In this document: in pieces, positions 21,006-32,092 of the stretch
Layout: every line of letters begins with the position of its first letter
Numbering within the stretch: the stretch's first letter is position 1
Assembly: GCA_027923505.1 (NCBI GenBank)
Contig: BROI01000006.1
Location: 310,001-374,000 of the forward strand
Direction: 5' to 3'
Source: Mayamaea pseudoterrestris
Lineage: Eukaryota > Bacillariophyta > Bacillariophyceae > Sellaphorales > Sellaphoraceae
DNA: 64,000 nt
Program-made: the position numbers and the translations under genes
The notes under the pieces: model-generated
Told to the model about the DNA's origin: nothing
The model's input: only the letters and a program-made list of their open reading frames with translations
Database searches by the model: none

Positions 21006-24000
21006 ATGGCGGAAACTCGCGCGCAGAAAGACGCGGCGTTTGCGCATGTTTACGAAGAGAACGTAGGCGTTTTCCAAGATCCTCAGTTCAAGGAGTTATT
21101 CGACGAACTCGGAGTAGAATCGCTTACGCAATTGATTGAGATGGAGTACGACGATTTCGCGACGAAGTGGAACGTCACGACGACGACAACGACGACGACT
21201 GACGATGGCGACAATGTCACGCAGGAAACGAGCGAACACTCGCTAACGAAGATGAAACAACGCACGATCACGAACGCGATCGAATGGTATTTGGCGCAAG
21301 AGTCGCCGGACATCAAGACATGGTCGCAACTGACCACCGAAACGCTGGCGACGTTCGTCACAGCACGAGCGAAGGAACGAGTCCAAGCGCGCAACATTGC
21401 GAGCGTGGGCAGCGGAAGCGGAGCGAAACCTCCAGCGAAGGAAAGCGAAACGGAATCCAAGAAGGACGAATCCAAGGACTCCACGCTAACGAACGAAGGC
21501 GACGAGTCGAAGCCCGACTCGGCCGACAAGGTGCCACCGACGAGCGTGGACGTGGACACGAAGCAGTCACCGACATCCGTACTGGACCTCGGTGACGACG
21601 AAGACGACGAGAAGTATTCAGACCAATTTACGAAGTCTATCAAGTTCTCGGCGAAGGATTGTAAAGAAATGAAGCTGGATTCCTCGTGGAAACAGTGGAT
21701 TTCCGAGTTGAAAGTCATCGCTACATTGCACGACTTCCACGAAGTCTTTGACGACGATTATGACCCGAAGGAAAAGGGACCAAAGGAACAGAAGGCGTAT
21801 GCAAAGAAGAATGTGTTTGTGTACAGGATCTTTCTCACGCACTGTCGAACTCCGTCTGCATCACTCGCAGTACAGCAGTTCAAGAAGACGATGGATGGAC
21901 GCGAAGTCTACCAACGATTGCGAACGCGATACGAAGAGGGCGCTACTGCTCACATCGAGAAGGAACGCGCGCGAACGGAACTGCAGGGAATGCGGCTGAC
22001 CGAGAAGTGGTCAAGGCCGACGATCGAATTTCTCGCACTGTTCTACAAGAAAGTCATCTGGCTGCTCGAAATGGACGCAGAAGCTCTGACAGGTTTACAA
22101 CGATACGACATGCTACGCGACGCTTTCTCTGAGCACACTGGATTCAGCGCATCACTAGCAGGTTTTGACGGAATGATTGCCATCAAGAAACACATGGGGC
22201 AACACGACTCGGAAGACAATTTCGCGCAGTTGTACGCGCACTTAGAAGAGTGCTGCATCAAGTATGACAAGAAACATCCATCGACGACGAAGACTAAGCG
22301 CACAATCAATCAAGCGCAGTCTAGTGGAACGAAAGGAGGCGGCGGCGGCAATGGCGGCGCGACTCCAAGCGGCTTATCGGCGGAACGATTTGCAGCGATC
22401 ATGAAGAAACCTCACGCGAGCGTGAAGGATGAAGTCTGGTTGGAGATGAAGTTCGATCAGCGAAAGCAGTTGAAGGACAAGCGTGCGACGGCGCCCAAGA
22501 CACCCGAAAACGGATGGCGACCGCGCAACCAACGAGGCACGGCTACGACGCAGACGCAAGTCAACGCGGCGCATCAAGAGCGTCACGCGACGGAATCTGT
22601 AGCGAACGATCACGCAAGCGTTCCTGGCACGATTAATATTCAGCCAGGCAATAGTGGAATGTCAGTCCAAACGGCTGCACGATCGGTTCTGCAAGCGAAC
22701 AATGCGAGTACTACAACTCAGCAAGTGACAGGATCGTTGACGACTGATAACACCGGACGAGGTACATTCAGCTTCAACATGCATCGTCGTATGCGCGTCA
22801 ATCGCGCACACTACGAGCGGATCAACGAAGGCGCGCTCATCGACAGCGGCGCGAACGGAGGCTTATGCGGAGGAGACATGCTCGTCGTTTCGGAAACGAA
22901 CGCCGAGGTGGATGTGACTGGTATTGACGATCATATTGTCCCAGCTCTCAAGATTGGCACTGCAGCTGGACTGGCAAAGACCCTTAGTGGCGAAACCATT
23001 CTGCTTTTGTGTCACCAGTATGCTTTAAAGCGAGACGGACCGACGATTCATTGCCCGAATCAATTGCGCGCAATGGGACATCGCGTCGACGATATTCCGA
23101 CCATGTTTGGCGGAACGCAACGAATTACGACGAACATTGGAGGCTACGTTTTGCCATTGGCAATTCGCGATGGCCTGGTGTACTTGGACGTGACGAAACC
23201 CACGTTCGATGATTTGGATAAGTATCCGACTGTCATCATGACGTCGGACGTGCCGTGGGACCCGACTGTTTACGATGTCGAGCACGCGCACGACGATTTC
23301 GACGAACGAGATCACGATTATGGATCTTTCGACGAACGATTCGATGATGACGGTATCACGCACCGCAATCGTCACACGCCGACACGCACTGGCGACGAAC
23401 TTGACGTACTGATCAATCGGTGCGTGCGACACGCTCAGTTTTCACGCGTTAATTTGCGGAAGCTAAGAAGCAAGGAACCGGACTATAATGCTCTTCGGCC
23501 GTACCTCGGATGGGTCCCGACTGAGCGAGTTCAACAGACTTTACGTCACACGGAAGCATGGTATCATCTCAGCGAACATCCGCGATTACCATTTCGACAC
23601 CTCACGAAATCACGATTTCCGGCCGCGAACGTTCAGCGGTTGCGCGAACTATTCGCCACGGACACGATACACTCTGACACGCCAGCTTTGGATGATGGAA
23701 TTCTAGGGCATGGGGGAGCTACTAAGATGCAGCTCTTTGTTGGACGAGAAAGTTTTTACACGCGCGGCTACCCGATGAAGTCGGAGAGCGAAATGTCAAA
23801 CGCGTTAGAGGATTTTATCCGCGAAGTGGGCGCTCCTAACGGACTGCTCAGCGACAATGCCAAGTCGGAGACTGGCAAGGCTGTGAGGGATCTCTGTCGG
23901 ATGTACAATATTCCTCAAGTGACCACAGAACCGGGTCATCCAGAACAAAATCCATGCGAACGTCACACGTCGCACATTAAGCCAATGATGGAGAACCTCC

Positions 24001-26798
24001 AACGAGATTCGGGTTCGCCAGGCCATTGCTGGGTTTTGCTGATTAAATTCGTAATCATGATTCTGAACGTCCTCGCGACGAAATCGCTGGGATGGCGCAC
24101 TCCAACGGAAGTTGCGTTCGGAAATTTGCCGGATATTTCGCCTTTGTTACATTTCAAGTGGTGGGAACCGGTCACGTTTGAGGCGCAGGGGAGTTTTCCC
24201 TCGGCGGTACGATCTGGCAACGGCCGATTCGTGGGCATCGCAGAGAATAGCGGTCCGCACATGACTTTTCTCGTTCTGACGGACGATACGCTTCAGGCGA
24301 TTCCGCGCTCCAACGTGGTCTCGCGCAGCTACTTGTTACCACGAGAGTTGCCTTCCTTCCCTGAGTCTGGAGGGGAGATTTCTGAAGAAGCTACACGCGC
24401 AAGCGAACGAAATTTTGAAACTCCAGATCTCGCGACAGGACGCTACCATAGCACGAATGCGACAGAAAGTAGTCACGACAACTACGAAGGAAACGACGAC
24501 GAAACGATTCCGATGGCGAACCACGCCAACGTACCAGCGAAGTTCTTCAGAAGGGCTGAGCAAGAATCAGGGAATAAATGCCCTCTGTTCTCTCCAAGCA
24601 AACTCATCGGACGCACGTTCGTAAGGGAACACGAAAACGGTCAGAAAATGCGAGCGACTGTATGCGAATATATCGAAGTACGCGATAACGAGCTACTCGA
24701 AACGACGAAAGGTTTCTTGATCCAGATGGGAGAAGAGCCAGCGAAAGACTTAATAAGTTACAACGAACTGTCGGATTTAATCGAACGACAGATGGACGAA
24801 GATATACGAAACGATCCGGCGACTCAGTGGGTATTCACGAAGGTAATCGGACACGAGCTTAATTTGAAACCGAACGATCCGACATACAAAGGAAGTTCAA
24901 GTAACGTTCTCGTCGAGTGGACTGACGGAACAACGACGTGGGAGCCTCTCGCGATCATGAAGAAGGACGATCCGATAACGATCGCAGAGTATGGACTCAA
25001 GCACGGCTTACTCGACAAGCCAGGATGGAAGCAGCTGGAACATTACACTCGGAAGCGAAAGAAGTTTCGACAGATGGTGACAGCAGCGAAACGAAAATCG
25101 AAAGCAAACGGCGTACGCTACAAATTCGGCGTAAGGTTGCCGCGCAATTATAAAGATGCGAAAGCTCTCGACGAGATCAACGGCAACACGCTGTGGACGG
25201 ACGCGATTCGAACGGAATTAAATCAGATAAATGATTACGACACGTTCGCAGATCAAGGAGTCGGTAAGGTTATGCCGGCGCCGTGGAAACGAATAAACGT
25301 GCACATGATATTCGATGTCAAGCACGATTTGCGACGGAAAGCACGACTCGTCGCAGGAGGACATATGACAGAGCCGCCGAAGGATTCAGTTTACTCGGGC
25401 GTTGTGTCATTGCGAAGTCTACGAATGGTAGCGATGTTAGCGGAACTCAACGGTCTGGAACTGTGGGCAGCTGACGTCGGCAACGCATACTTGGAAGCGA
25501 AAACGAAAGAGAAGGTTTATATCGTGGCAGGTCCGGAGTTCGGGGAGCTCGAGGGTCACACGCTCACGATCGTGAAGGCATTATACGGTCTTCGCACGTC
25601 AGGCGCACGCTGGCACGAGCACTTTGCAGACACGCTCCGCGACATTGGCTTCACGCCGTGTATCGCAGAACCGGACGTGTGGATGCGCGATAAAGGCACG
25701 CACTACGAATACGTTTGTGTGTATGTCGACGATTTAGCGATAGCGATGAAGAATCCGAAGGAACTAACGGATCTTTTAATTGAGAACTACAACTACAAGT
25801 TGAAGGGCGTCGGTCCATTGGCATATCATTTGGGCGCAGACGTTTGGCGAGACGACGACGGCGTACTCTGCTTCGGAGCGAAGAAGTACGTCACAAGACT
25901 ACTAGCGAACTACAAAGAAATGTTCGGCGAGGAACCGCGACCGCAGACAAGTCCACTACGCGACGGCGATCATCCGGAACTCGACGAAACGAAAGAACTT
26001 GACGACGACGGAATTGCGAAGTATCAATCGATCATTGGTGCGTTGCAATGGGCAGTAAGTTTATGTCGATTCGACATTCACTGTGCTGTCATGACTATGG
26101 GGAGATTCCGAGCTGCGCCACGAGCGGGGCACTTGGAACGGTTGAAGCATATTTGCGGATACTTACGAAGATACCCGGATGGAGCGATTCGATTCAACGT
26201 TTCGATTCCAACGGACGAGCGATACGCGACAGTTGACAAGATGGATTGGGATTACAGTGTGTACGGCAAGATCTGCGAAGAGCTTCCGTGGAACATGCCC
26301 ACGCCGCGCGGCAAGGCGGTGCGAATGTCAACGTTCGAAGATGCGAACCTGTACCACGATTACACGACGGGACGGGCAGCGATGGGCATGCTACACATGT
26401 TGAATGGAACAGTCGTCGATTGGTTTTCGAAACGCCAAGCGACGGTCGAGACGGCGACGTACGGCTCGGAGTTTGTAGCAGCGAGAGTGAGCACGGAGCA
26501 GATCATGGATCTTCGCTTCACGCTACGCATGTTGGGAGTTCCGCTCGACGGACCTTCATGGATGTTTGGAGACAACAAGTCGGTAACGCAAAGCAGCAAC
26601 CTACCGCACTCTAGTCTGACGAAGCGACACAATGCACTGGCATTTCACCGTGTACGCGAAGCGATTGCGGCGGGAATTATTAATTTCAACCACATCATGG
26701 GAACGACAAACCCGGCGGATGTACTTACCAAGTTTCTTCCACGGGCTACGGCAAGCAAGCACTTAAAGAACCTGCTCTTCAAGGAATCTAACTATTAG
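21006..26798 (+). CDS. Copia Gag-Pol polyprotein with chromodomain
   Basis: About 1,930 residues from the ATG at 21006; the frame is open further upstream without an ATG. Parts in Pol order for Copia: an acidic Gag region, an aspartic protease (IDSGANGGLCGG), an integrase core, a chromodomain-like module (VEWTDGTTTWEPL), reverse transcriptase (YVCVYVDDLAIAM) and RNase H. Integrase preceding reverse transcriptase sets it apart from Gypsy. Chromodomains are known in some diatom Copia lineages and are thought to guide insertion into particular chromatin. Confidence 0.93.
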   Translation: MAETRAQKDAAFAHVYEENVGVFQDPQFKELFDELGVESLTQLIEMEYDDFATKWNVTTTTTTTTDDGDNVTQETSEHSLTKMKQRTITNAIEWYLAQESPDIKTWSQLTTETLATFVTARAKERVQARNIASVGSGSGAKPPAKESETESKKDESKDSTLTNEGDESKPDSADKVPPTSVDVDTKQSPTSVLDLGDDEDDEKYSDQFTKSIKFSAKDCKEMKLDSSWKQWISELKVIATLHDFHEVFDDDYDPKEKGPKEQKAYAKKNVFVYRIFLTHCRTPSASLAVQQFKKTMDGREVYQRLRTRYEEGATAHIEKERARTELQGMRLTEKWSRPTIEFLALFYKKVIWLLEMDAEALTGLQRYDMLRDAFSEHTGFSASLAGFDGMIAIKKHMGQHDSEDNFAQLYAHLEECCIKYDKKHPSTTKTKRTINQAQSSGTKGGGGGNGGATPSGLSAERFAAIMKKPHASVKDEVWLEMKFDQRKQLKDKRATAPKTPENGWRPRNQRGTATTQTQVNAAHQERHATESVANDHASVPGTINIQPGNSGMSVQTAARSVLQANNASTTTQQVTGSLTTDNTGRGTFSFNMHRRMRVNRAHYERINEGALIDSGANGGLCGGDMLVVSETNAEVDVTGIDDHIVPALKIGTAAGLAKTLSGETILLLCHQYALKRDGPTIHCPNQLRAMGHRVDDIPTMFGGTQRITTNIGGYVLPLAIRDGLVYLDVTKPTFDDLDKYPTVIMTSDVPWDPTVYDVEHAHDDFDERDHDYGSFDERFDDDGITHRNRHTPTRTGDELDVLINRCVRHAQFSRVNLRKLRSKEPDYNALRPYLGWVPTERVQQTLRHTEAWYHLSEHPRLPFRHLTKSRFPAANVQRLRELFATDTIHSDTPALDDGILGHGGATKMQLFVGRESFYTRGYPMKSESEMSNALEDFIREVGAPNGLLSDNAKSETGKAVRDLCRMYNIPQVTTEPGHPEQNPCERHTSHIKPMMENLQRDSGSPGHCWVLLIKFVIMILNVLATKSLGWRTPTEVAFGNLPDISPLLHFKWWEPVTFEAQGSFPSAVRSGNGRFVGIAENSGPHMTFLVLTDDTLQAIPRSNVVSRSYLLPRELPSFPESGGEISEEATRASERNFETPDLATGRYHSTNATESSHDNYEGNDDETIPMANHANVPAKFFRRAEQESGNKCPLFSPSKLIGRTFVREHENGQKMRATVCEYIEVRDNELLETTKGFLIQMGEEPAKDLISYNELSDLIERQMDEDIRNDPATQWVFTKVIGHELNLKPNDPTYKGSSSNVLVEWTDGTTTWEPLAIMKKDDPITIAEYGLKHGLLDKPGWKQLEHYTRKRKKFRQMVTAAKRKSKANGVRYKFGVRLPRNYKDAKALDEINGNTLWTDAIRTELNQINDYDTFADQGVGKVMPAPWKRINVHMIFDVKHDLRRKARLVAGGHMTEPPKDSVYSGVVSLRSLRMVAMLAELNGLELWAADVGNAYLEAKTKEKVYIVAGPEFGELEGHTLTIVKALYGLRTSGARWHEHFADTLRDIGFTPCIAEPDVWMRDKGTHYEYVCVYVDDLAIAMKNPKELTDLLIENYNYKLKGVGPLAYHLGADVWRDDDGVLCFGAKKYVTRLLANYKEMFGEEPRPQTSPLRDGDHPELDETKELDDDGIAKYQSIIGALQWAVSLCRFDIHCAVMTMGRFRAAPRAGHLERLKHICGYLRRYPDGAIRFNVSIPTDERYATVDKMDWDYSVYGKICEELPWNMPTPRGKAVRMSTFEDANLYHDYTTGRAAMGMLHMLNGTVVDWFSKRQATVETATYGSEFVAARVSTEQIMDLRFTLRMLGVPLDGPSWMFGDNKSVTQSSNLPHSSLTKRHNALAFHRVREAIAAGIINFNHIMGTTNPADVLTKFLPRATASKHLKNLLFKESNY

Positions 26799-26816
26799 GT
26801 ATGACTTGAGGGGAGT

Positions 26817-27127
26817 TGCAGGATGCGAACGAAAACAGCGAAAATCGGGCAAGTCACACCGAATGTCCGATAGGGTGACACAGCGGCACTCGCGGCTCAC
26901 CACAGCCTCACGATCGCGTGATGCGTGGCAGCGACGGCTTCGAAGCGATTCAACAAGCATATTGCTGAAACTAGTGCGATATAGAGTAGAAACAAGCAGA
27001 CTTACTAAGCTTGAAGAGTTAAGAAAGCGATTTATTCGTCTCTCGTATTGTAGCAACTGCAAGCTTGGATTGGCCATCCAAGGACAGCTACAAGCGAAAG
27101 GTGCAACGATTTGATTTACAAGTTACA
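26817..27127 (+). repeat. 3' LTR of the whole Copia element
   Basis: It is 311 bp, directly after the purine tract, and differs from the 5' LTR at about three positions. Confidence 0.92.
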
Positions 27128-27335
27128 ATAGCAGGTATGCAACAGAAAGTAGTATCACTATGCCGTTAAAAGTAGCGCACCTCGGAATCGAACCAAGGAT
27201 AACCGGCTATATCACCTCTAAACACGCTGCTACTTTTCCGTCTGCTAGTGTACTATATGCTGCATACAAGGCACCATGCACTATGACAAGTAAAGGTATC
27301 GCTCTGGTTGCTGTTTTTCGTGTGCAACCTGCTAC
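27128..27335 (-). repeat. 208-bp repeat with tRNA-like segment, copy 1
   Basis: Identical by eye to 27598-27805. On the minus strand, 27228-27173 can fold as a tRNA-like structure. A 7-bp acceptor stem (AGCGTGT with GTGCGCT, three wobble pairs) and a T arm with a perfect B-box (GGTTCGATTCC) are present. Only one short further hairpin fits between them, so at least one arm is missing. A CTTTT follows the 3' end. A tRNA-derived repeat (SINE-like) or degenerate tRNA gene is the likely source. The ends carry an imperfect inverted repeat (TAGCAGGT and ACCTGCTA). Confidence 0.7.
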
Positions 27336-27597
27336 TCCCCTAGCTTTGCGCGTCATAGTGCTAACTCGTCTTCCGTTTCAGCTGGCATTTTCGTCTCGCG
27401 GGGGAATGTCACTTTTCAGTTTTTCCTGCGGCGTTTCGGGCTCGGCGCATCTTTGTGCACTCCCCAGGGTCCGCGACTCCCCATCGTTCGTTCGTGACAA
27501 ACCCGTGCAACCAGTGAATTTTTGCTTTTTCTTCGCTTGATTCGATCGCAACTCGAACCAGCAGCCTCAGTCCAGATCTCTCGATAGGGACGCTACC
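27336..27597. other. Spacer between the two 208-bp repeats
   Basis: The last 30-40 bases (from about 27560) resemble the Copia coding region near 24420-24450, so the second repeat copy sits in sequence from a related Copia element. The rest is unrecognised. Confidence 0.4.
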
Positions 27598-27805
27598 ATA
27601 GCAGGTATGCAACAGAAAGTAGTATCACTATGCCGTTAAAAGTAGCGCACCTCGGAATCGAACCAAGGATAACCGGCTATATCACCTCTAAACACGCTGC
27701 TACTTTTCCGTCTGCTAGTGTACTATATGCTGCATACAAGGCACCATGCACTATGACAAGTAAAGGTATCGCTCTGGTTGCTGTTTTTCGTGTGCAACCT
27801 GCTAC
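27598..27805 (-). repeat. 208-bp repeat with tRNA-like segment, copy 2
   Basis: Identical copy 470 bp from the first; the tRNA-like segment is at 27698-27643 on the minus strand. It is followed immediately by Copia reverse-transcriptase sequence. Confidence 0.7.
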
Positions 27806-29482
27806 GAGTACGAGACGTTTCAAGATCTTGGTCCGAGTTCCATCACAGCACCACCAACTGGTTACCAAAAGATCCGAGTCCATTTTGTGTACGATGTCAA
27901 GCATGATTTGCGATACAAGGCACGTCTTGTTGCAGGCGGCCACTTGACGAAGGACAACGACGATGCCTACTCCAGTGTTATCTCATTGAAGGCAATGCGT
28001 CTAGCTCTCGTCATTGGAGAAGCAAACGGCAAGAAGTGCATGGTCGGTGACATTGGGAATGCTTATCTCGAAGCGTTCACTAAGGAGAAGGTATACTTCG
28101 TTGGAGGCCCCGAGTTCGGTGAGCGCGAAGGACACATCCTGGTCATCGCCAAGGCTTTGTACGGATTGCGAACGAGCGGAGCACGATTTCACGAACGCTT
28201 AGCCGACGCCCTACTTGCGGAAGGATGGAAGCCGTCCTATTGCGATTCCGATCTGTGGATCAAGGACGCCGGCGACAGCTACGACTACCTCTGTGTGTGG
28301 GTCGACGATCTGTTGAATATTTCAGACGATCCAGCAGCGTTCTTCAAGATGCTAGAGGAGAAGTACAAGTTTACGCTCAAAGGTGTTGGACATCCCGAGT
28401 ATCATCTCGGCGGTGACTTTGGACGAGACCCTGACGGAACTCTTTACTGGTCGGCCAAGACCTACGTTGCGAAACTCTTGGCGCAGTACGAGCGTTTGTT
28501 TGAAGGTCCTCCGAAGAAGTACTCATCACCGATCGACAAAGACGACCATCCAGAACTTGACCAAAGCGAGCTACTGAACGACCAAGAGAAGAAGATTTAC
28601 CAGTCTCTAGTCGGAGCACTTCAGTGGGCGATTACTTTGGGACGATTTGACATTGCCGTTGCAGTTGTGAGTCTGTCGCGATTCCGTGTGGAGCCGCGCA
28701 AGGGACACCTGCAGCGGGTGAAGCGAGTCTGTGGATATTTGCGAGAGTTACCGGACGCAGCAATCCGTTTCCGTACGAAGTGGCCAGCCAACGAGGAGCA
28801 CTTCGGCACCATGGAGGAACAAGATTGGGAGCGCAGCGTTTACGGGAAGGACGGAGTTGATGAGATGTTGGACGTCTACCCACCGCCAAAGGGTGTGACC
28901 GTGCGAACATCAACTTTCGAGGATGCGTGTCTCATGCATTGCATGGTGACAGGCAAGTCATTGGAAGGAGTTTTGTCATTTGTCAACCAGACGCCTGTCG
29001 ACTGGCATTGCAAACTCCAGGCTACAGTCGAGACTGCGACCTTCGGATCGGAATTCGGCGTAGCAAAGAGCGGAACGGATATCAGCATTTCTCTACGCGC
29101 GTCGCTCATGGCTATGGGCGTACCATTGGAGAAGTCTGCCTGGATGTACGGAGAAAACCAAGCAGTGATTACGCAATCTACAATCCCGAGTTTGACGTTG
29201 TCCAAGCGACACAATGCGTTGGCCTACCATTGTGTTCGTTGGGCAGTTGCTGCGGGGATTATCAAGTTTGTAAAGATTGACGGAAAGGAGAACATTGCGG
29301 ACGTACTGACGAAGTACCTGCCGTACTGTGATGCGATGCCATTGCTCAAGCCAGTATTGTTTTGGCGCGGCGATACATCGTATGCGATTGTGAAGGACAA
29401 GAATGCGGCTACGACGAGCAGCGAACCCGAGGGGAGTGACGAGTCGCAGAGCGGCGAAGTCAAGAGCCCGAACCCTAATTAG
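27806..29482 (+). mobile_element. Copia fossil: reverse transcriptase and RNase H part only
   Basis: It encodes the catalytic RT region (VDDLLN motif), the connection and RNase H (about 560 residues). It is clearly related to, but distinct from, the neighbouring whole element, and closer in wording to the fragment at 40108-41230. Gag, protease and integrase parts are not present, so it is an incomplete copy. A purine tract like that of the whole element occurs near its 3' end. Confidence 0.88.
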
Positions 29483-30060
29483 CTTGTGTCGAGTCCGCAG
29501 CTGTCGTATGTGACATGTGAATGAAGAAAGTGCGCAACCGCCGTGTGGATGCGTTGTATGAATGGAACGACCAGTTACGACTGATGTAATGTGATTGAAA
29601 GAAACGGATTGATCAGATGATCTTCCGAGTGGTCGATGTAGCGATGTAGCGATAAGCTCACAATATATAGAACTACTAGTTTGCGACGAGAGTGCAGTCG
29701 TATTCGTGTAGTGGCGAGCGCAAGACTATTCGACGAGCCATCTCCATCAAGAGCTGTACAGACCGTGGCCAAGGACCCTGTATCGGAGCTTTTTGGAGGT
29801 AAGACGTTGACTGCGAAATCGTCAACGGTGTTAAATACCTCGCTTTCCGCAAGTCCTTACTCAAACAACAACCACTCTCAATGCAGTCGAGCCTTATATG
29901 ATCCTTTTATACGCACTCATGCCAAGTTTTTGGATTGACGACACCACAAGGAATCTGCTCTTTCTCTCTCAAACTCTCGATTCTTTCACTCTCTCTTTCG
30001 CACAGCTCTCTCAGGTCAAGACAAGCTAGCAAGACTGTTAATCTGACACGATAATATTAG
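29483..30060. other. Downstream flank of the Copia fossil, no gene
   Basis: It contains a TATATAGAA motif and a CT-rich tract (about 29955-30015), which would fit LTR or promoter-like sequence of the adjacent fossil. No frame with protein motifs. Confidence 0.35.
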
Positions 30061-30377
30061 ACGAACTTTTACTCCAGCAATTACAATGGACTAGGAGTGA
30101 TCAACCTCTTCGTCCAGCGTACAGCAAACAAACAAACTCAATTGCTAGAATATTGCATGTTACTCGCTACTCTACTCGTGCTCTTCTTCTCTGTTCTCAC
30201 TGGGTTCACGGTTGAGGTTCACACCTCAATCGTCAGCGAATTCATTCATGTATGTGAGGATTCGGTCACATAAGTGACTCAATCCAACACAGGATTCATG
30301 TCAAATGCATACAAAAACAGGTAGCTAACCGTCTTGTCATAAGACGCAGGTCAACTCAACTCAATAATATTGTGTCA
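30061..30377 (+). repeat. LTR-like dispersed repeat, right copy
   Basis: About 317 bp matching 16102-16416 in the same orientation. It lies downstream of a Copia fossil, which supports an LTR origin. The two copies bracket 14 kb holding the satellite and the whole Copia element. Confidence 0.65.
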
Positions 30378-30959
30378 CTTACCAGGTCCTTCTTGGTTGC
30401 CGCTCATGTTTAGTCAAGATGAATGAATCGCTTTCGAGAAGATGGGCCAACACCACTTTGTAGATGGATCAATTTTGTGGAGGTGCGATGCGTGAGCAAC
30501 TGAAGGGACGGACTCGTGCCAAGAAATTTTGCCTTCTGTTGAATTCTCTTGATTTGCAAATCACAACAGTTTGTAGCTATGTAAATCAGTCGTGTCTGTC
30601 AGTTGGCTTTGGACTTTTAATTTTTTTGATCAGTTTGGATTGTGCACTTGCATTCATATAAAAAAGCATGAGTGCGAGTTATATTTCAATCTTGTCTACC
30701 AGTACCAGTCAATACCTTGATGTGCATTTGTATTACATAAGTCAACACGAGCTCACTTGCTACAAACAGCATTGATGCATTCCCACTGGCGGCTTTGTAA
30801 GGAAGCGTCAGTCTTGGATTAATGGTCGAAGCATGCTCCACTTGCATGTCTGCACGCGTGCGTGTGTCAACATATCTGTTGTTTACCTCCAACGGTAGGC
30901 ACTTCATGGCAATCCAAGCCCAAGGGGTTGTCACAGGCCAACGCCAAACTGCAGGCCAC
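30378..30959. other. Stretch without recognised content
   Basis: About 580 bp with no supported gene and no repeat recognised; AT-rich near 30560-30700. Confidence 0.35.
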
Positions 30960-32092
30960 CAAGCCTGGAGAGTGTGTCTCAATTGACCAACTGGTGTCTT
31001 AAATGCCATCCTCATAGCCCAGCTCAGAGGAACCCCCACCAAGTGGCGCTACCAGTGCTCTACAGTATTTGTGGACCAATTCAGCCACTTCTCCTACGTC
31101 CACCTCCAGAAAGCCTTTTCAGCAGAAGAGACACTGGAGGCCAAGGCCGCGTTTGAAGTGCATGCTAGTTCAGTGGGAGTGAAAGTCCAACATTATAGGC
31201 CGACAATGGCTTCTTTGCTGACAGTCAATGGCAGCCACCTGCGCAAGGAGCGGCCAGGTACTCACCCTCTGCAGGGTCCACGCCCACTTCCAGAACGGCA
31301 TCACTGAGCAACACATAAGGGAGCTGCAGGATCAAGCCTGCACCATGATGATACACACCACCAGAAGGTGGCCCTCCGCCTACAATGCAAACCTTTGGCT
31401 GTACGCCCTGCGAATGGCTAATGAGTCCAAAGATATCACCCTTGCCCCAAGGCTACAGGTTCATTGCACTGCCCTCCCACATCACACTGGCAAGACAAGT
31501 GTCATTTCTTCACAACCAACAAGGGAGAGTCACCCCCAGAGGCACTACATCCGGACAACAAAAGCCTGCTCAGTCGGGCCTCCCAAGTTTCCTTCCCCAA
31601 GGCAAACAACCTCCCACCCAAGGCAGATGTTGCCAATCCCAAGGCTATACAACCGTGCCAGCGGATTCAGCTCTGCTGGACACTCCACCCACCGGTGCAA
31701 CCCCACTGACTGCTCCACCAACTGAAGATCCTGCCAATAATTCAACAAGGGTGGCAGCTAGCCCACCTCTGCAGCACTCCCAACACCAGCGCAAGCTGAC
31801 CAAGGAAGGTTGACAGTATTGATCACAACTCAGAGGAGGCCGTAACGTCACAGAGATGATCCAGGCCATGCGGACGGAGCTGCTCAAACTTCATCCAAAT
31901 CCATCTTACTACAAATATCTAGCCAAAGCCATGCGCATGAACTGCAGGACGCGCAAGGGAGCCTGGTGGCCTATGAGGCGCTTGCCATGCCTCAAGAGTA
32001 CCATTCCCCTCAGGATCCACCAAAGACACCACCATGTACTGGCATCAAACCATGCAATCCAAGGACCAAGTACAGTTCCTACAGGCCGCTCA

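Larger units (their letters stand above)
20547..27127 (+). mobile_element. Copia (Ty1) LTR retrotransposon with chromodomain; looks whole and young
   Basis: A 6.58-kb element bounded by two 311-bp LTRs that begin TGCAGG and end GTTACA and differ at about three positions (roughly 99% identity), so insertion is recent. A purine tract (GAGGGGAG) precedes the right LTR. One long frame encodes Gag-Pol. The left flank is satellite and the right flank is unrelated sequence, and no matching target-site duplication is seen. This suggests rearrangement or recombination after insertion. Confidence 0.93.

Noticed and set aside
27160-27947. Two similar frames of 105-126 codons starting with the same 60 residues
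   Set aside because: They arise from the identical 208-bp repeat; the strand that makes sense is the opposite one with the tRNA-like fold.
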